From positions 1 to 64,000 of the forward strand of contig NZ_JAKHEX010000001.1 of the NCBI RefSeq assembly GCF_023130475.1: a stretch of 64,000 bases of DNA, written 5' to 3'. Shown here piece by piece: positions 37,727 through 46,884 of the stretch. Each line of letters opens with the position of its first letter. The first letter of the stretch is position 1. The DNA is from Aciditerrimonas ferrireducens. GTDB lineage: Bacteria > Actinomycetota > Acidimicrobiia > Acidimicrobiales > UBA8190. The notes beneath the pieces are model-generated. The model was not told the DNA's origin, ran no database searches, and worked only from the letters and a program-made list of their open reading frames with translations. A program made the translations under genes and the position numbers.

Positions 37727-39622
37727 GTGCTCGAGACCGGCTCCCGCCTGGTGGGTGGGCACGAGCCGGTCGGGCCGGTGCCGGTGCCATTGTCTACCAG
37801 ACGACGCGGCGCCCACCGGCGAGCCGCGGGGCCTGGCTGGTCAGTGCCCTGGCTGACCCTCGGGGTCTTCCTCGTCTACTGCGGCGTCGCCCTGGCCGCC
37901 TACTGGCCGATCCTGCTGGGGGACAGCCGCTTCGTGGCCGGGTACGGGGGCGACCCCGAGCAGCAGGTGTGGTTCTTGGCCTGAACGGCCTTCGCCGTGC
38001 TCCACGGTCACAACCCCTGGCTGACGACCTATCTGCACTACCCCCAGGGGGTGAACCTGGCCGAGAACACCTCGATGCCCCTCCTCGGGCTCCTGGGCCT
38101 CCCGGTCACCTGGGCGTTCGGTCCCATCGTGACGTTCAACCTCTTCATGTGGCTGGCCTACCCGGTCTCGGCCCTGGCCTGCTTCGTGCTGCTGCGGCGC
38201 TGGGTGCGCTGGCCGGTCGCCGCCTTCGTGGGCGGGCTGCTCTACGGCTTCTCTCCCTTCATGGTGGCCCAGGGGCTCGGCCACCTGAACCTGCTCGTCG
38301 TTCCCTTCCCGCCCCTGGTCCTGCTGCTCCTCGACGACCTGCTGGTGCGGCGCCGCGGCCGACCCCTCGCCCGGGGTCTGCTGCTGGGCGTCGTGCTGGC
38401 CGCCGAGTTCCTGGTCTCCCCGGAGCTCTTCGCCAGCACGATCCTCATGGCCCTGGTCGGCCTGCTCCTGCTCGTTCTGGTCCGGCTCCGCCAGGTGCGG
38501 GACCGGCTGCGGCGAGCCTGGCCGGGCCTGCTGGCCTGTGGCCTGCTGACCGGCGTGCTCATCGTCTACCCGGCCTGGGTGGAGTTCGCCGGGCCGCACG
38601 CCTTCCACGGCCCGCCCCAGCAGCTCGTCTTCACTGCCGACCTGCTCGGGACGGTGGTGCCCACGAAGCTCCAGCTCCTGGCCCCTGCTGCGTTGACCCG
38701 GTTGAGTGCCCGCTTCGCCGGCGGCGACCCCTCCGAGGTCGGCAGCTACCTCGGGCTGCCCCTGCTCTTCGTCCTGGCTGGCTTCGTCCTGACGCACTGG
38801 CGGCGAGGCGAGGTGCGCCTGGCAGCCGCCCTGTTCGTGGCGGCCACGGTGGTGTCCTGGGGCCCCCACCTCGAGGTGGCGGGGCACGCCACCGGCATCC
38901 CCCTCCCCGTCGACCTGGTCTTTCATCTTCCGCTGTTCCAGGACTTCGTCTACGACCGCTTCGCCCTCTACGCCGACCTCGCCGCGGCCTGGCTCCTGGC
39001 CCTGGCGGTCGACCAGGCCCACAGCTGGTGGCGGACCCGGCGATCCCGCCGCCTGGATTCCAAGGTGTCGCGCAGGCGGCGCTGGGGCTCGGGGGCCCTG
39101 CTGCTGGCGGGGTTCGGGGCCTGCCTGGTCCTCCTCGTGCCCGCCTGGCCGAACCCGATCTACCCGGTCACCGTGCCGCCCTACGCCACCTCGTCGGCGG
39201 TCCGCCAGATCCCCCGGGGCGGCGTGGTCCTCACCTACCCGTACCCCTCCGACCTCAGTCCCCAGCCCATGCTCTGGCAGGCGGCCGCCGGCATGCGCTA
39301 CCGGCTCATGGGTGCCTACGCTCTGACCCGAGGGCAAAACGGGCAGGCCAGCTTGAACCCGCTTCCCCCCACCCAGCGGGCCGTGCCCGCCACCTTGCTG
39401 GCCGATGCCCTCGGCCAGCCGGTCAGCCAGTTCCTGGCCGGGGGCCAGCCGGCCACCCCGTCAGCCGTCCGGCGGTTCGTCCGCACCTACCACGTGGACG
39501 CCGTGCTCCTGCAAGTCGGTTTCGGGCAGAACTCCGGGGCGGCCCAGGCCCTCCTGACGGCGGCCCTGGGGCGGCCCCGGACGGAGGGCGGCCTCGAGGT
39601 GTGGATCCTCTCGGGTCGCTGA
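37727..39622 (+). pseudogene. Polytopic membrane glycosyltransferase-like gene interrupted by TGA
   Basis: The frame from GTG 37727 encodes a first membrane helix and GYGGDPEQQVWFLA, then meets TGA at 37982-37984. Reading continues in the same frame with TAFAVLHGHNPWLTTYLHYP to 39622, many hydrophobic helices and a soluble C-terminus. Related GT-C-like actinobacterial proteins, as I recall them, read FLAW-TPFAL-HGHNP here, so the TGA most simply replaces a Trp codon. A GTG at 37997 could restart translation of a 541-residue protein lacking the first helix and the acidic GDP motif. The gene is otherwise intact, which favours a recent mutation, a sequence error or readthrough. The gene at 44770-46770 is a paralogue. 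A TACGCT box lies 8 nt before the start. Confidence 0.8.
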
Positions 39623-39630
39623 ACGGGCCG

Positions 39631-39715
39631 CGGAGGGAGTGGGATTCGAACCCACGGAGGCCGGAGCCTCACGGCTTTTCAAGAGCCGCGCATTCGTCCG
39701 CTCTGCCATCCCTCC
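39631..39715 (-). tRNA. tRNA-Ser (anticodon TGA)
   Basis: 85 nt. Acceptor GGAGGGA/TCCCTCC with discriminator G, anticodon stem CGGCT/AGCCG around loop CTTGAAA, a long variable arm typical of serine tRNAs, and T-arm GTGGG TTCGAAT CCCAC. Confidence 0.95.
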
Positions 39716-39794
39716 CAGGTGGCGTGCCCGACCCGACCCGCCCCGGGGTCGAGTGCCGGACGCCGGTCCTGGACGGTAGTCGACGGCGGGGGCC

Positions 39795-40784
39795 TCAGCC
39801 CCAGAGGGGCGACCCCGGGGCGCGGACCTGGGCCCGGATCTCGGCCATCCAGCGCTCGGCCCGGCGCCAGGCGGTGCGGGCCCGGGCCCGGCGCTGGCCA
39901 GCGTCGGCCCCCGCCTGGGGGTAGGAGCCGAGGAACTTCACCTCGGCCAGCTCGGCGTGCAGGACCCGGAGGCAGTCGGCGACGACCTCGTCGGCGATGT
40001 GGCCCTCCAGGTCGATGAGGAAGCAGTAGCGGCCCAGCTGGCGCTTGGTGGGGCGGGACTCGAGCTTCGTGAGGTTGAGGTCCCGGGCGGCGAACTCGGA
40101 GAGGATGGCGTGGAGGCTGCCGGGGCGGTCGGTGCGCTGGAAGCAGACCAGGCTGGTCTTGTCGTGGCCGGTCGGGGCCGGGACCCCCTGGCGGGCCACG
40201 CAGACGAAGCGGGTCTGGTTGTCGGGGTGGTCCTCGATGGCCGAGGCCAGGATCTCCAGGCCGTAGAGCCGGGCGGCGACCTTCGGGGCGATGGCCCCGA
40301 CCGAGCCCCGCCGGCTGGCCCCGACCCGGCGGGCCGCCTCGGCGGTCGAGCTGGCCGGCACCACCCGGGCCCGGGGCAGCCGGGAGGCCAAGAACCCCTG
40401 GCACTGGGCGATGGCCACCGGGAAGGAGACGATCTCCTCGAGGTCCTCCAGGCGGGTGCCGGGCCGGGCCATGAGGTGGAGGTGGACGTCGAGGACCACC
40501 TCCCGCTGGACCAGCAGGTCGACGTCGAAGACCAGGCGGTCCACGGTCTGGTGGACAGAACCCTCGATGGCGTTCTCGATGGGCACGAACCCGAGGGGCA
40601 CCCGGCCCTCGACCACCGCCTCGAGCACCTCGCCGATGGTTGCCAGGGGCAGGGCCGGGAGGGGGCCGAGGTCCGGGTCGCTGGCCAGGGCCTCCTCGGT
40701 GAAGGTCCCGGGGGGGCCGAGGTAGGCGATGAGGGGGCCGTCGCCCCCGGGCGCGGCGCCACCTGGGGTCGCATCGGCCGGCAC
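39795..40784 (-). CDS. pheA: Prephenate dehydratase PheA with ACT domain
   Basis: Converts prephenate to phenylpyruvate for phenylalanine synthesis. The catalytic domain opens with IAYLGPPGTFTEEAL and has FVPIENAIEGSVHQTVDRL and DNQTRFVCVAR, where the TRF motif is catalytic. The ACT domain (SLVCFQRTDRPGSLHAIL and LTKLESRPTK) carries the ESRP phenylalanine-binding motif, so feedback inhibition is expected. Length is 329 residues from GTG 40784. The last 45 residues are an unusual Arg/Ala-rich helix. The start lies 8 nt after TATCCT, and its promoter overlaps that of larB. Confidence 0.94.
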   Translation of the reverse strand: MPADATPGGAAPGGDGPLIAYLGPPGTFTEEALASDPDLGPLPALPLATIGEVLEAVVEGRVPLGFVPIENAIEGSVHQTVDRLVFDVDLLVQREVVLDVHLHLMARPGTRLEDLEEIVSFPVAIAQCQGFLASRLPRARVVPASSTAEAARRVGASRRGSVGAIAPKVAARLYGLEILASAIEDHPDNQTRFVCVARQGVPAPTGHDKTSLVCFQRTDRPGSLHAILSEFAARDLNLTKLESRPTKRQLGRYCFLIDLEGHIADEVVADCLRVLHAELAEVKFLGSYPQAGADAGQRRARARTAWRRAERWMAEIRAQVRAPGSPLWG

Positions 40785-40792
40785 GGCCGGGC

Positions 40793-40800
40793 AGGATAGT
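40793..40800. promoter_or_regulatory. Overlapping divergent -10 boxes of pheA and larB
   Basis: On the minus strand TATCCT (40793-40798) lies 8 nt before pheA GTG. On the plus strand GATAGT (40795-40800) lies 8 nt before larB ATG. The two hexamers share four base pairs, so both promoters cannot be melted by separate polymerases at once. Confidence 0.5.
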
Positions 40801-40808
40801 GGCTCGCC

Positions 40809-41558
40809 ATGGACCAGCCCGCCCTGCGCCAGCTCCTCGAGGACCTCCGCGGGGGCCTGCTCGAGGTCGACGAGGCCGTCGAGCGGCTCCGGCGGCTGCC
40901 CTTCGCGGACCTGGGGGACGCCCGGGTCGACCACCACCGGGCCCTCCGCCAGCGCCAGGCCGAGGCGGTCTACGGCCCGGGCAAGACCCCCGACCAGTGC
41001 CGGCGGATCGTCGCGGAGCTGCTGGCCGAGCCGGCGGGCCTGCCGGTGGTCCTGACCCGGGCCCGGGCCGACCAGGTGGAGGCGGCCCTGGCCGCGAACC
41101 CCGGCGGCCAGGTGACGGCGAGCGGCGAGCTGGCCACGGTGGTCTGGCGCCCCGCCCCGCCCCGGGCCGGCCGGGTGCTGGTGGTGACGGCCGGCACGGC
41201 CGACCTGCCGGTGGCCGACGAGTGCCTGGCCGTCCTCAGGGCCCTGGGCTTCGCGCCCCGGCGGCTGGTGGACTGCGGGGTGGCCGGCCTGCACCGGCTG
41301 CTGGCCGACCTCGACGAGGTCCTCGAGGCGGACTGCTGCGTGGTGGTCGCCGGCATGGAAGGCGCCCTGGCCAGCGTCGTCGGGGGCCTGACGCCCGCCC
41401 CGGTCATCGCGGTGCCGACCTCCGTCGGCTACGGCTCCTCCTTCGCCGGCCTGACCGCGCTCTTGGCCATGCTGTCCTCCTGTGCCGCCGGGGTGAGCGT
41501 GGTCGGCATCGACAACGGCTTCGGCGCGGCCTGCGCCGTCGGCCGGCTGCTGCGGTGA
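40809..41558 (+). CDS. larB: LarB, carboxylase/hydrolase of nickel-pincer nucleotide synthesis
   Basis: LarB carboxylates nicotinic acid adenine dinucleotide and releases AMP, giving pyridinium-3,5-biscarboxylate mononucleotide. The 249-residue product has the LarB N-terminal part (GDARVDHHRALRQRQAEAVY, GPGKTPDQCRRIV) and the PurE/AIRC-like C-terminal half (VVTAGTADLPVADECL, VVVAGMEGALASVVGGL, PTSVGYGSSFAGLTALLAML). The terminal GIDNGFGAACAVGRL is also typical. It is coupled to larC by a GTGA overlap. Substrate supply links it to the NAD genes at the start of the window. Confidence 0.93.
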   Translation: MDQPALRQLLEDLRGGLLEVDEAVERLRRLPFADLGDARVDHHRALRQRQAEAVYGPGKTPDQCRRIVAELLAEPAGLPVVLTRARADQVEAALAANPGGQVTASGELATVVWRPAPPRAGRVLVVTAGTADLPVADECLAVLRALGFAPRRLVDCGVAGLHRLLADLDEVLEADCCVVVAGMEGALASVVGGLTPAPVIAVPTSVGYGSSFAGLTALLAMLSSCAAGVSVVGIDNGFGAACAVGRLLR

Positions 41559-42886
41559 GCCCGAGGGCCCCAGCGGGCCCAGCCGCTCCGGGCGCCCCGG
41601 CCACCACCGGGACGGGCGTCCCGAGCGCCGCCGGGGGCCGGGTGGCCTGGCTGCACTGCTTCTCGGGGATCGCCGGGGACATGCTCCTCGCCGCGCTGCT
41701 CGACGCCGGCGCGCCCCAAGACGAGGTGGAGGCGGTCCTCGGCCAGCTGCCCCTGCGGGGCTGGCAGCTGGTGGTCCGGCGGGTCGAGCGGGGCGGGCTG
41801 GCAGCCACCGCCGTGGAGGTCCTCGTCGAGGACCCCCCGGACCAGGTCCGGCGGGCCGGGGAGCTCCGGGACCTGCTCGAGGGGGCCGACCTGCCCCCGC
41901 CGGTGGCCGAGCGGGCCCAGGCGGCCCTCTGGGCCCTGGCCGAGGCCGAGGGTCGGCGCCACGGCTGCCCCCCCGCCGAGGTCCACCTGCACGAGCTGGG
42001 GGGCCACGACACCCTCGTGGACCTGGTCGGCTCCGCCGCCGCCCTCGCCGCCTTGGGGGTCAGCCGGCTCTCCGCCTCCCCGGTGGCCCTCGGGACCGGG
42101 CTGCTCGAGAGCCGGCACGGGCCGCTGCCGAACCCGGCGCCGGCCACGCTGGCCCTGCTGGCCGGACGGCCGGTCACCGGGCGGGACACCCCCCGGGAGC
42201 TGACCACCCCGACCGGCGCGGCCGTGATCGCCGCCTGGGTGGCCGATCACGGGCCCCCGCCCCCCATGCGGCTCCTCGCCGCCGGCTACGGCGCCGGCCG
42301 GGCCGAGGAGCCCGCCCCGAACTGCCTCCAGGTCCTCCTCGGCGAGCCGCTCACCTCCCCGGCACCGCCTGCTGGCAACGACCAGCCGAGCGGGCCTGGG
42401 GCCGGAGCCGGGGCGGGCGTGGAGCAGCTCTGGCTGCTCGAGACCACCCTGGACGACGTGACCGGCGAGGTCCTCGGCTGGCTGCTCGAGGAGCTGCGGG
42501 CGGCCGGGGCGCTGGACTGTTGGGCGGTGCCGATGGTCGGCAAGGCGGGCCGGCCCGGCCAGGTCCTGACCTGCCTGTGCCGGGCCGCCGACCTCGGGGC
42601 GCTGCGGGCCCGCCTGCTGGCGGAGACCGGCAGCCTGGGGGCCCGGAGCTGGCCGGTCGAGCGCCTGGCCTTGGCCCGGGCCGAGGCCCAGGTGATCGTG
42701 GCCGGGCAGCCGGTGCGGGTGAAGGTGGGGCCCTTTCGGGTGAAGGCCGAGCACCGGGACGTGGCCCGGGTGGCGAAGGAGCTCGGGTTGCCGCTGCACA
42801 CGGTGGCGGCCATGGCCGAGGACGCCTGGCGGGCCCAGGCGGGCGGCCCGGGGTCCCCAGCCCCGGTCGGCCCGGGCGGGGACTAG
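41555..42886 (+). CDS. larC: LarC, nickel insertion protein of nickel-pincer nucleotide synthesis
   Basis: LarC is the CTP-dependent cyclometallase that inserts nickel into the thiolated precursor from LarE. The 443-residue single open frame begins near WLHCFSGIAGDMLLAALLDAG and has EVHLHELGGHDTLVDLVG, the ALGTG segment and, in the C-terminal domain, ETTLDDVTGEVLGWLLEEL and VKVGPFRVKAEHRDVARVA. In Lactobacillus the gene is split and needs a programmed frameshift; here the two halves are fused without a shift. A Gly/Ala/Pro-rich linker (bases about 42355-42420) joins them. It converges on the lpdA-like gene with a shared CTAG stop. Confidence 0.92.
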   Translation: MSPRAPAGPAAPGAPATTGTGVPSAAGGRVAWLHCFSGIAGDMLLAALLDAGAPQDEVEAVLGQLPLRGWQLVVRRVERGGLAATAVEVLVEDPPDQVRRAGELRDLLEGADLPPPVAERAQAALWALAEAEGRRHGCPPAEVHLHELGGHDTLVDLVGSAAALAALGVSRLSASPVALGTGLLESRHGPLPNPAPATLALLAGRPVTGRDTPRELTTPTGAAVIAAWVADHGPPPPMRLLAAGYGAGRAEEPAPNCLQVLLGEPLTSPAPPAGNDQPSGPGAGAGAGVEQLWLLETTLDDVTGEVLGWLLEELRAAGALDCWAVPMVGKAGRPGQVLTCLCRAADLGALRARLLAETGSLGARSWPVERLALARAEAQVIVAGQPVRVKVGPFRVKAEHRDVARVAKELGLPLHTVAAMAEDAWRAQAGGPGSPAPVGPGGD

Positions 42887-44238
42887 TCGGCGGCTTCGGC
42901 CAGGGCCTCGGCGAGGGCCGGGTGGACGGGCATGGAGTCCACGATGTCCTGGACCCGGAGGCCGGCGGTGACCGCGACGGCGAGGACGGCGATGAGCTCG
43001 GAGGCGTTGCGGCCCACGATGGAGCCGCCGAGGACCACTCCGGTGGCCGGGTCGGAGACGATCTTCACGAACCCCCGGGTGTCGCCCGAGATCAGGGCCC
43101 GGGGGGAGGCCGAGAAGGGCACCTTGGTGACCCGGATCTTGCGGCCCGAGGCGAAGGCCTCGGCCTCGGCCAGGCCGACGTCGGCGATCTCGGGATCGGT
43201 GAAGATGGCCGAGGGGGCCTTGTCGTAGTTCAGGTGGCGGTGGGCGGCGGTGTGGCCCATGACGACGTGCTCGGCGATCTTGCGGCCCTGCATGGTGGCC
43301 ACCGAGGAGAGCGGCAGCTTCCCGGAGAGGTCCCCGGCGGCGTAGATGTGGGGGACGTTGGTCTGGCAGTGGTGGTTGATGGGCACGTGGCCGGACTCGC
43401 TGACCTCGACCCCGGCGGCCTCGAGGCCGAGGCCCGCGCTGTTGGGGATGGAACCGACGGCGAGCAGGACGTGGCTGCCCCGGACCGCCCGGCCGTCGTG
43501 GCAGTGCACCGTGACCCCGTCCTCGTGACGGTCCAGGCCGACCGCCCGGGCCCCCTTCAAGAGCTGGACCCCCCGGCGGAGGAACTCCTCCTCCAGGGCC
43601 GCGGCCACCTCGGGGTCCTTGCCGGGCAGGACCTGCTGGCGGCTGACCACGAGGCTCACCTGGGCGCCGAGGGAGGTGAACATGTGGACGAACTCGACCC
43701 CGGTGACCCCCGAGCCGACCACCACGAGGTGCTCGGGCAGCTCCGGCGGGGGGTAGGCGTCGCGGGTGACGAGGACCCGCTGGCCGTCGGGTTCGGCCCA
43801 GGCCGGCACCCGGGGCCGGCTGCCGGTGGCGAGCAGGATGGCGTCGGCCTCGAGGGTCTCGGTCCCCTCGGGGCCCTCGACGAGGACCGTCCTCGGCCCG
43901 GTGAGCCGGCCGGTGCCCCGCAGGAGACGGACCCCTTGGCGGCGCAGGACCTCGGTGGTGGCCCGCTCGAGGTGCTCGGCGATGCCGGTGATGCGGCGCT
44001 TGAGGGCCGGGAGGTCCAAGGAGGGCTCGAGGCGCCCGAGGCCCATCTGCTCGAGACGGCCCACGTCGGTCATGGCCCCGCCGGTGGCGATCATGGTCTT
44101 GGAGGGCACGCAGTCCCAGAGGTTGGCGGCCCCGCCGACCACCTCCCGCTCGATCAGGGTCACCTCGACCCCGAGGCGAGCGGCGTCGGTCGCCGCCTGG
44201 CTGCCGGCCGGCCCGGCCCCGATGATGACGAAGTGCAC
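42883..44238 (-). CDS. LpdA-type FAD-dependent NAD(P)H quinone reductase
   Basis: A 451-residue two-dinucleotide-binding flavoprotein with FVIIGAGPAGSQAATDAARLG, a second GSGVTGVEF site, the FAD motif IYAAGDLSG and a dimer interface. In true dihydrolipoamide dehydrogenases the active site reads GGTCLNVGC; here it is GGAANLWDC, so the first Cys is Ala and no redox disulphide can form. Mycobacterium LpdA (Rv3303c) has the same feature and reduces quinones instead. The C-terminal His-Glu partner also differs (HPALAEALAE). It therefore probably reduces menaquinone-like or other quinones with NAD(P)H. Confidence 0.88.
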   Translation of the reverse strand: MHFVIIGAGPAGSQAATDAARLGVEVTLIEREVVGGAANLWDCVPSKTMIATGGAMTDVGRLEQMGLGRLEPSLDLPALKRRITGIAEHLERATTEVLRRQGVRLLRGTGRLTGPRTVLVEGPEGTETLEADAILLATGSRPRVPAWAEPDGQRVLVTRDAYPPPELPEHLVVVGSGVTGVEFVHMFTSLGAQVSLVVSRQQVLPGKDPEVAAALEEEFLRRGVQLLKGARAVGLDRHEDGVTVHCHDGRAVRGSHVLLAVGSIPNSAGLGLEAAGVEVSESGHVPINHHCQTNVPHIYAAGDLSGKLPLSSVATMQGRKIAEHVVMGHTAAHRHLNYDKAPSAIFTDPEIADVGLAEAEAFASGRKIRVTKVPFSASPRALISGDTRGFVKIVSDPATGVVLGGSIVGRNASELIAVLAVAVTAGLRVQDIVDSMPVHPALAEALAEAAD

Positions 44239-44246
44239 GGCTGCCC

Positions 44247-44759
44247 TCAGCCCTCGGCCCGGGCCGCCTGGACGGCCAGGTCGAAGCGGTAGACGTTGGT
44301 CTGGCGCTGCTGGAAGCCCAGGCGCTGGTAGAGGCGGTTGGCGGCCTCCCGGGAGGGCCGGGAGGTCAGGTCCACGGTCCGGGCGCCCAGGGTGGCGGCC
44401 TTGGTGAGGGCGGCCTCGGTGAGGGCCCGGCCGAGGCCCTGGCCCCGAGCCACCTCGTCGACCACGACGTCCTCGATGGTGGCCCGCAGGCCGCTGGCCA
44501 GGGGGAGAGCGGTGAGGGTCAAGGTGCCGCGGACCTGGTCGCCGACCCGGGCGACGAAGAGGTGGACGCCGGGATGGGCGAGCACGGCGCGCAGGCGGTC
44601 CTCGGTGAGGGGCGGGGCGCTGGCCGAGAGCTGGGGCAGGAGGCGCCGGAGGGCCCCGAGGAGCTCGGGGGTGGCCTCGGTGGCCTCCTCGACCTGCACC
44701 GGTTGGTCCTCGGGGGCTCGACGGGGTTCGCTCGGCTGGGTTCCGCTCGGCTGGGCCAT
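44247..44759 (-). CDS. GNAT-family N-acetyltransferase
   Basis: About 170 residues with the acetyl-CoA motif ARGQGLGRALTEAALTKA preceded by the strand ATIEDVVVDEV, and the B motif NRLYQRLGFQQRQTNVYRF. Substrate unknown. ATG at 44759 is preferred to the GTG three codons upstream because the ATG is 7 nt after a TAGGGT -10 box while the GTG overlaps that box. It stands 8 nt upstream of the LpdA gene on the same strand, so the two are probably one transcript. Confidence 0.85.
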   Translation of the reverse strand: MAQPSGTQPSEPRRAPEDQPVQVEEATEATPELLGALRRLLPQLSASAPPLTEDRLRAVLAHPGVHLFVARVGDQVRGTLTLTALPLASGLRATIEDVVVDEVARGQGLGRALTEAALTKAATLGARTVDLTSRPSREAANRLYQRLGFQQRQTNVYRFDLAVQAARAEG

Positions 44760-44766
44760 CGCCGTC

Positions 44767-44772
44767 ACCCTA
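44767..44772 (-). promoter_or_regulatory. Leaderless-type -10 box of the GNAT gene
   Basis: TAGGGT on the minus strand, 7 nt from ATG 44759. It also overlaps the stop of the upstream membrane protein. Confidence 0.5.
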
Positions 44773-46770
44773 GCCAGCCCCTCCGGGCCGCCCCGGGTGG
44801 TCGGCGCTGGCCTGGTGGGCGGCGCCGAGGCAGGCGAGGGCCGGACCCGGGCTGAGCGCCGGGTCGCTCGGGGGTAGGCAGCGTTCGAAGACCTGCGCCG
44901 GGAGGTCCCAGGGGCGGGGCAGGTGCCGGAGCTGGGCGGGTGTCCAGACGTAGGCGTAGTCCTGGAGCTCTGGGGGGGTGCCGAGGACGGCGGTCATGGT
45001 CCCGAGGGTGACGGCCAGCTGGTCGGGGAACTCGCCGTCGGCCACGATGACCCCGACCCGGTGGCGGGCCAGGTCGGCCCGGACCCGCTCGGCCAGGGCC
45101 GGGGTCGGCCAGGGCGGTCGGCGGTCCAAGGAGATGGCCTCCAGGAACCCGAGGGCCGAGTCGGGCGGGGGGTTGGTGTCAGCTCGGCCGTCGGGGCCCG
45201 GGACGAACCCGGCGCCGACGGCGAGGCGGATGGGCATGCCGCTCATGGCCTGCCAGGCGCCGGGTTGGCTGAGGCCGACGGGGAAGACGAGGGCGACGGT
45301 CCGGGCTGGGAGCCGGGGTGCTTGGAGGCGGAACCAGGGCGGGGGGCTGACCGGGTCGACGGTGAAGGCGCTGGGGGTGACCGCGGCGAGGGGCCCGAGG
45401 GCGCAGAGGGCGCAGGCCCCGAGCACCAGGCCGGGCCGGAGGGCCCGACCGGCGAGGTGCCAGGGGCGCAGGGTCAGGTGGGCGGCGAGGCGGTCGAGGC
45501 CGAGCGCGCCGAGGAGGGCGACGAGGAGGTCGGAGAGCTCCACCAGGCGGCCGGGGCTGGCCTCCCCGAGGAGCGGCAGGCGGGCGAGCCAGGTCCAGGG
45601 CAAGAAGGGCTGGAGGGGGACCGGTCGGCTGGTGGCGAAGCCTTGGGGGGGACCGGGGGCGAGGAGGAGGTGGCCGCCGAGGGAGAGGACGAGGAGGGCG
45701 AGGAGGAGCGCCCCGGCCCACTGGACCAGGGGGTCGCGGCGGAGCCAGACGACGACGAGGACGAGGGCCAGGACGAGGACCGGGCCGAGGTAGGCCTTGG
45801 GGGGGCCGGCAGGGCCGAGGTAGCCGAAGATGCCGGGGGCGAGGGCCACCCGCCCGGCCGAGGGCCCGAGGTCGACGAGGCTGAGGAGGGGGTTGCCGGT
45901 GGTGGCGATGAAGGACCAGGGCTTGCCGACCACGTGGCGGGGCCCGGCGACGGTGAACCAGAGGGGGTAGGCGAGGAGGGCGCCGGAAAGCAGGCCGGCG
46001 GCACAAAACCCCCGCCAGGCCCGCTGCCAGGCCGGCCCGAGGAGCGCCGGGGCGCGGCGCCAGGCCCCGAGGGCGGCCAGGCCGAGGCCGAGGGCCGCGG
46101 CGAGGACGGTGAGGGCGAGCTGCTCGGTGGAGACGAAGAACTGGACGACGAGGACCAGGCCGAGCCAGGCCCCGACCCGCCAGGGGGAACGGTGCCGGTC
46201 GGCGAGGAGCTGGAGGAGCAGGAGGCCGACGAGGGGGGGCAAGGCGAGGAAGACCACGTCGAGGTGGACGTACTTGGAGCCCGAGAAGACCAGGGGGGAG
46301 CAGCCGTAGAAGAGGCTGCCGAGGGCGGCGGGGAGGGGCCGGACGACGCGGCGGAGGAACGGATAGGTGCAGAGGGCCGTCGCCGGGGGGGTGAGGAGCA
46401 GGCAGGTGTTGACGGCCGCCACCGGGCCGGCGGTGAGGGTGAGGGGAGCGAAGAGGACGGCCAGGGCCAGGGTGCTGGCGTTGTCCAGCAGGTTGATGCC
46501 TGCGGGGGCCCAGGCGCTGTGGACGAGGAAGGGGAGGTGGCCGGCGGCCAGGGCGTGGGCCGGGGCGGCGAAGAACCAGAGGTAGAGGCCCGGGTCCCCG
46601 CAGGCGCAGAGGGCGGTGCTGGCCGGGTCGGCGCCCCAGACGCCCCGCCACCACAGGAGGGAGATCCCGAGGGTCGCCACCCCGAGGGCCACGAGCCACC
46701 AGCGGTCGCGGCCGGCCGACCGGGGGGCCACGACCGACGGACGAGGGGGGGCGGGGGCCTGGAGGGCCAC
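44770..46770 (-). CDS. Polytopic membrane glycosyltransferase-like protein (GT-C type)
   Basis: A 666-residue protein with about eleven hydrophobic helices and a soluble C-terminal domain. Near the N-terminus, LCACGDPGLYLWFFAAPAHA holds the acidic GDP motif typical of GT-C enzymes that use lipid-linked sugars outside the membrane; SLFYGCSPLVFSGSKYVHLD follows. It is a paralogue of the interrupted gene at 37727-39622 (GDP-x-WF, LW-TY-YP region, C-terminal domain of the same order), but more diverged. A role in cell-wall or glycoprotein sugars is inference. GTG 46770 lies 6 nt after a GACACT hexamer. Confidence 0.78.
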   Translation of the reverse strand: MALQAPAPPRPSVVAPRSAGRDRWWLVALGVATLGISLLWWRGVWGADPASTALCACGDPGLYLWFFAAPAHALAAGHLPFLVHSAWAPAGINLLDNASTLALAVLFAPLTLTAGPVAAVNTCLLLTPPATALCTYPFLRRVVRPLPAALGSLFYGCSPLVFSGSKYVHLDVVFLALPPLVGLLLLQLLADRHRSPWRVGAWLGLVLVVQFFVSTEQLALTVLAAALGLGLAALGAWRRAPALLGPAWQRAWRGFCAAGLLSGALLAYPLWFTVAGPRHVVGKPWSFIATTGNPLLSLVDLGPSAGRVALAPGIFGYLGPAGPPKAYLGPVLVLALVLVVVWLRRDPLVQWAGALLLALLVLSLGGHLLLAPGPPQGFATSRPVPLQPFLPWTWLARLPLLGEASPGRLVELSDLLVALLGALGLDRLAAHLTLRPWHLAGRALRPGLVLGACALCALGPLAAVTPSAFTVDPVSPPPWFRLQAPRLPARTVALVFPVGLSQPGAWQAMSGMPIRLAVGAGFVPGPDGRADTNPPPDSALGFLEAISLDRRPPWPTPALAERVRADLARHRVGVIVADGEFPDQLAVTLGTMTAVLGTPPELQDYAYVWTPAQLRHLPRPWDLPAQVFERCLPPSDPALSPGPALACLGAAHQASADHPGRPGGAG

Positions 46771-46884
46771 GGCAGGAGTGTCGCACAGCCCTGCGTCCTG
46801 GCTAGGGTCCGAGCCGGCTGGGGGGCAGCCGGACCCAGGTGGGCCCGGGGTTCCGGCCCGGGCCCGGGGACCCAGGGAGGTGGC

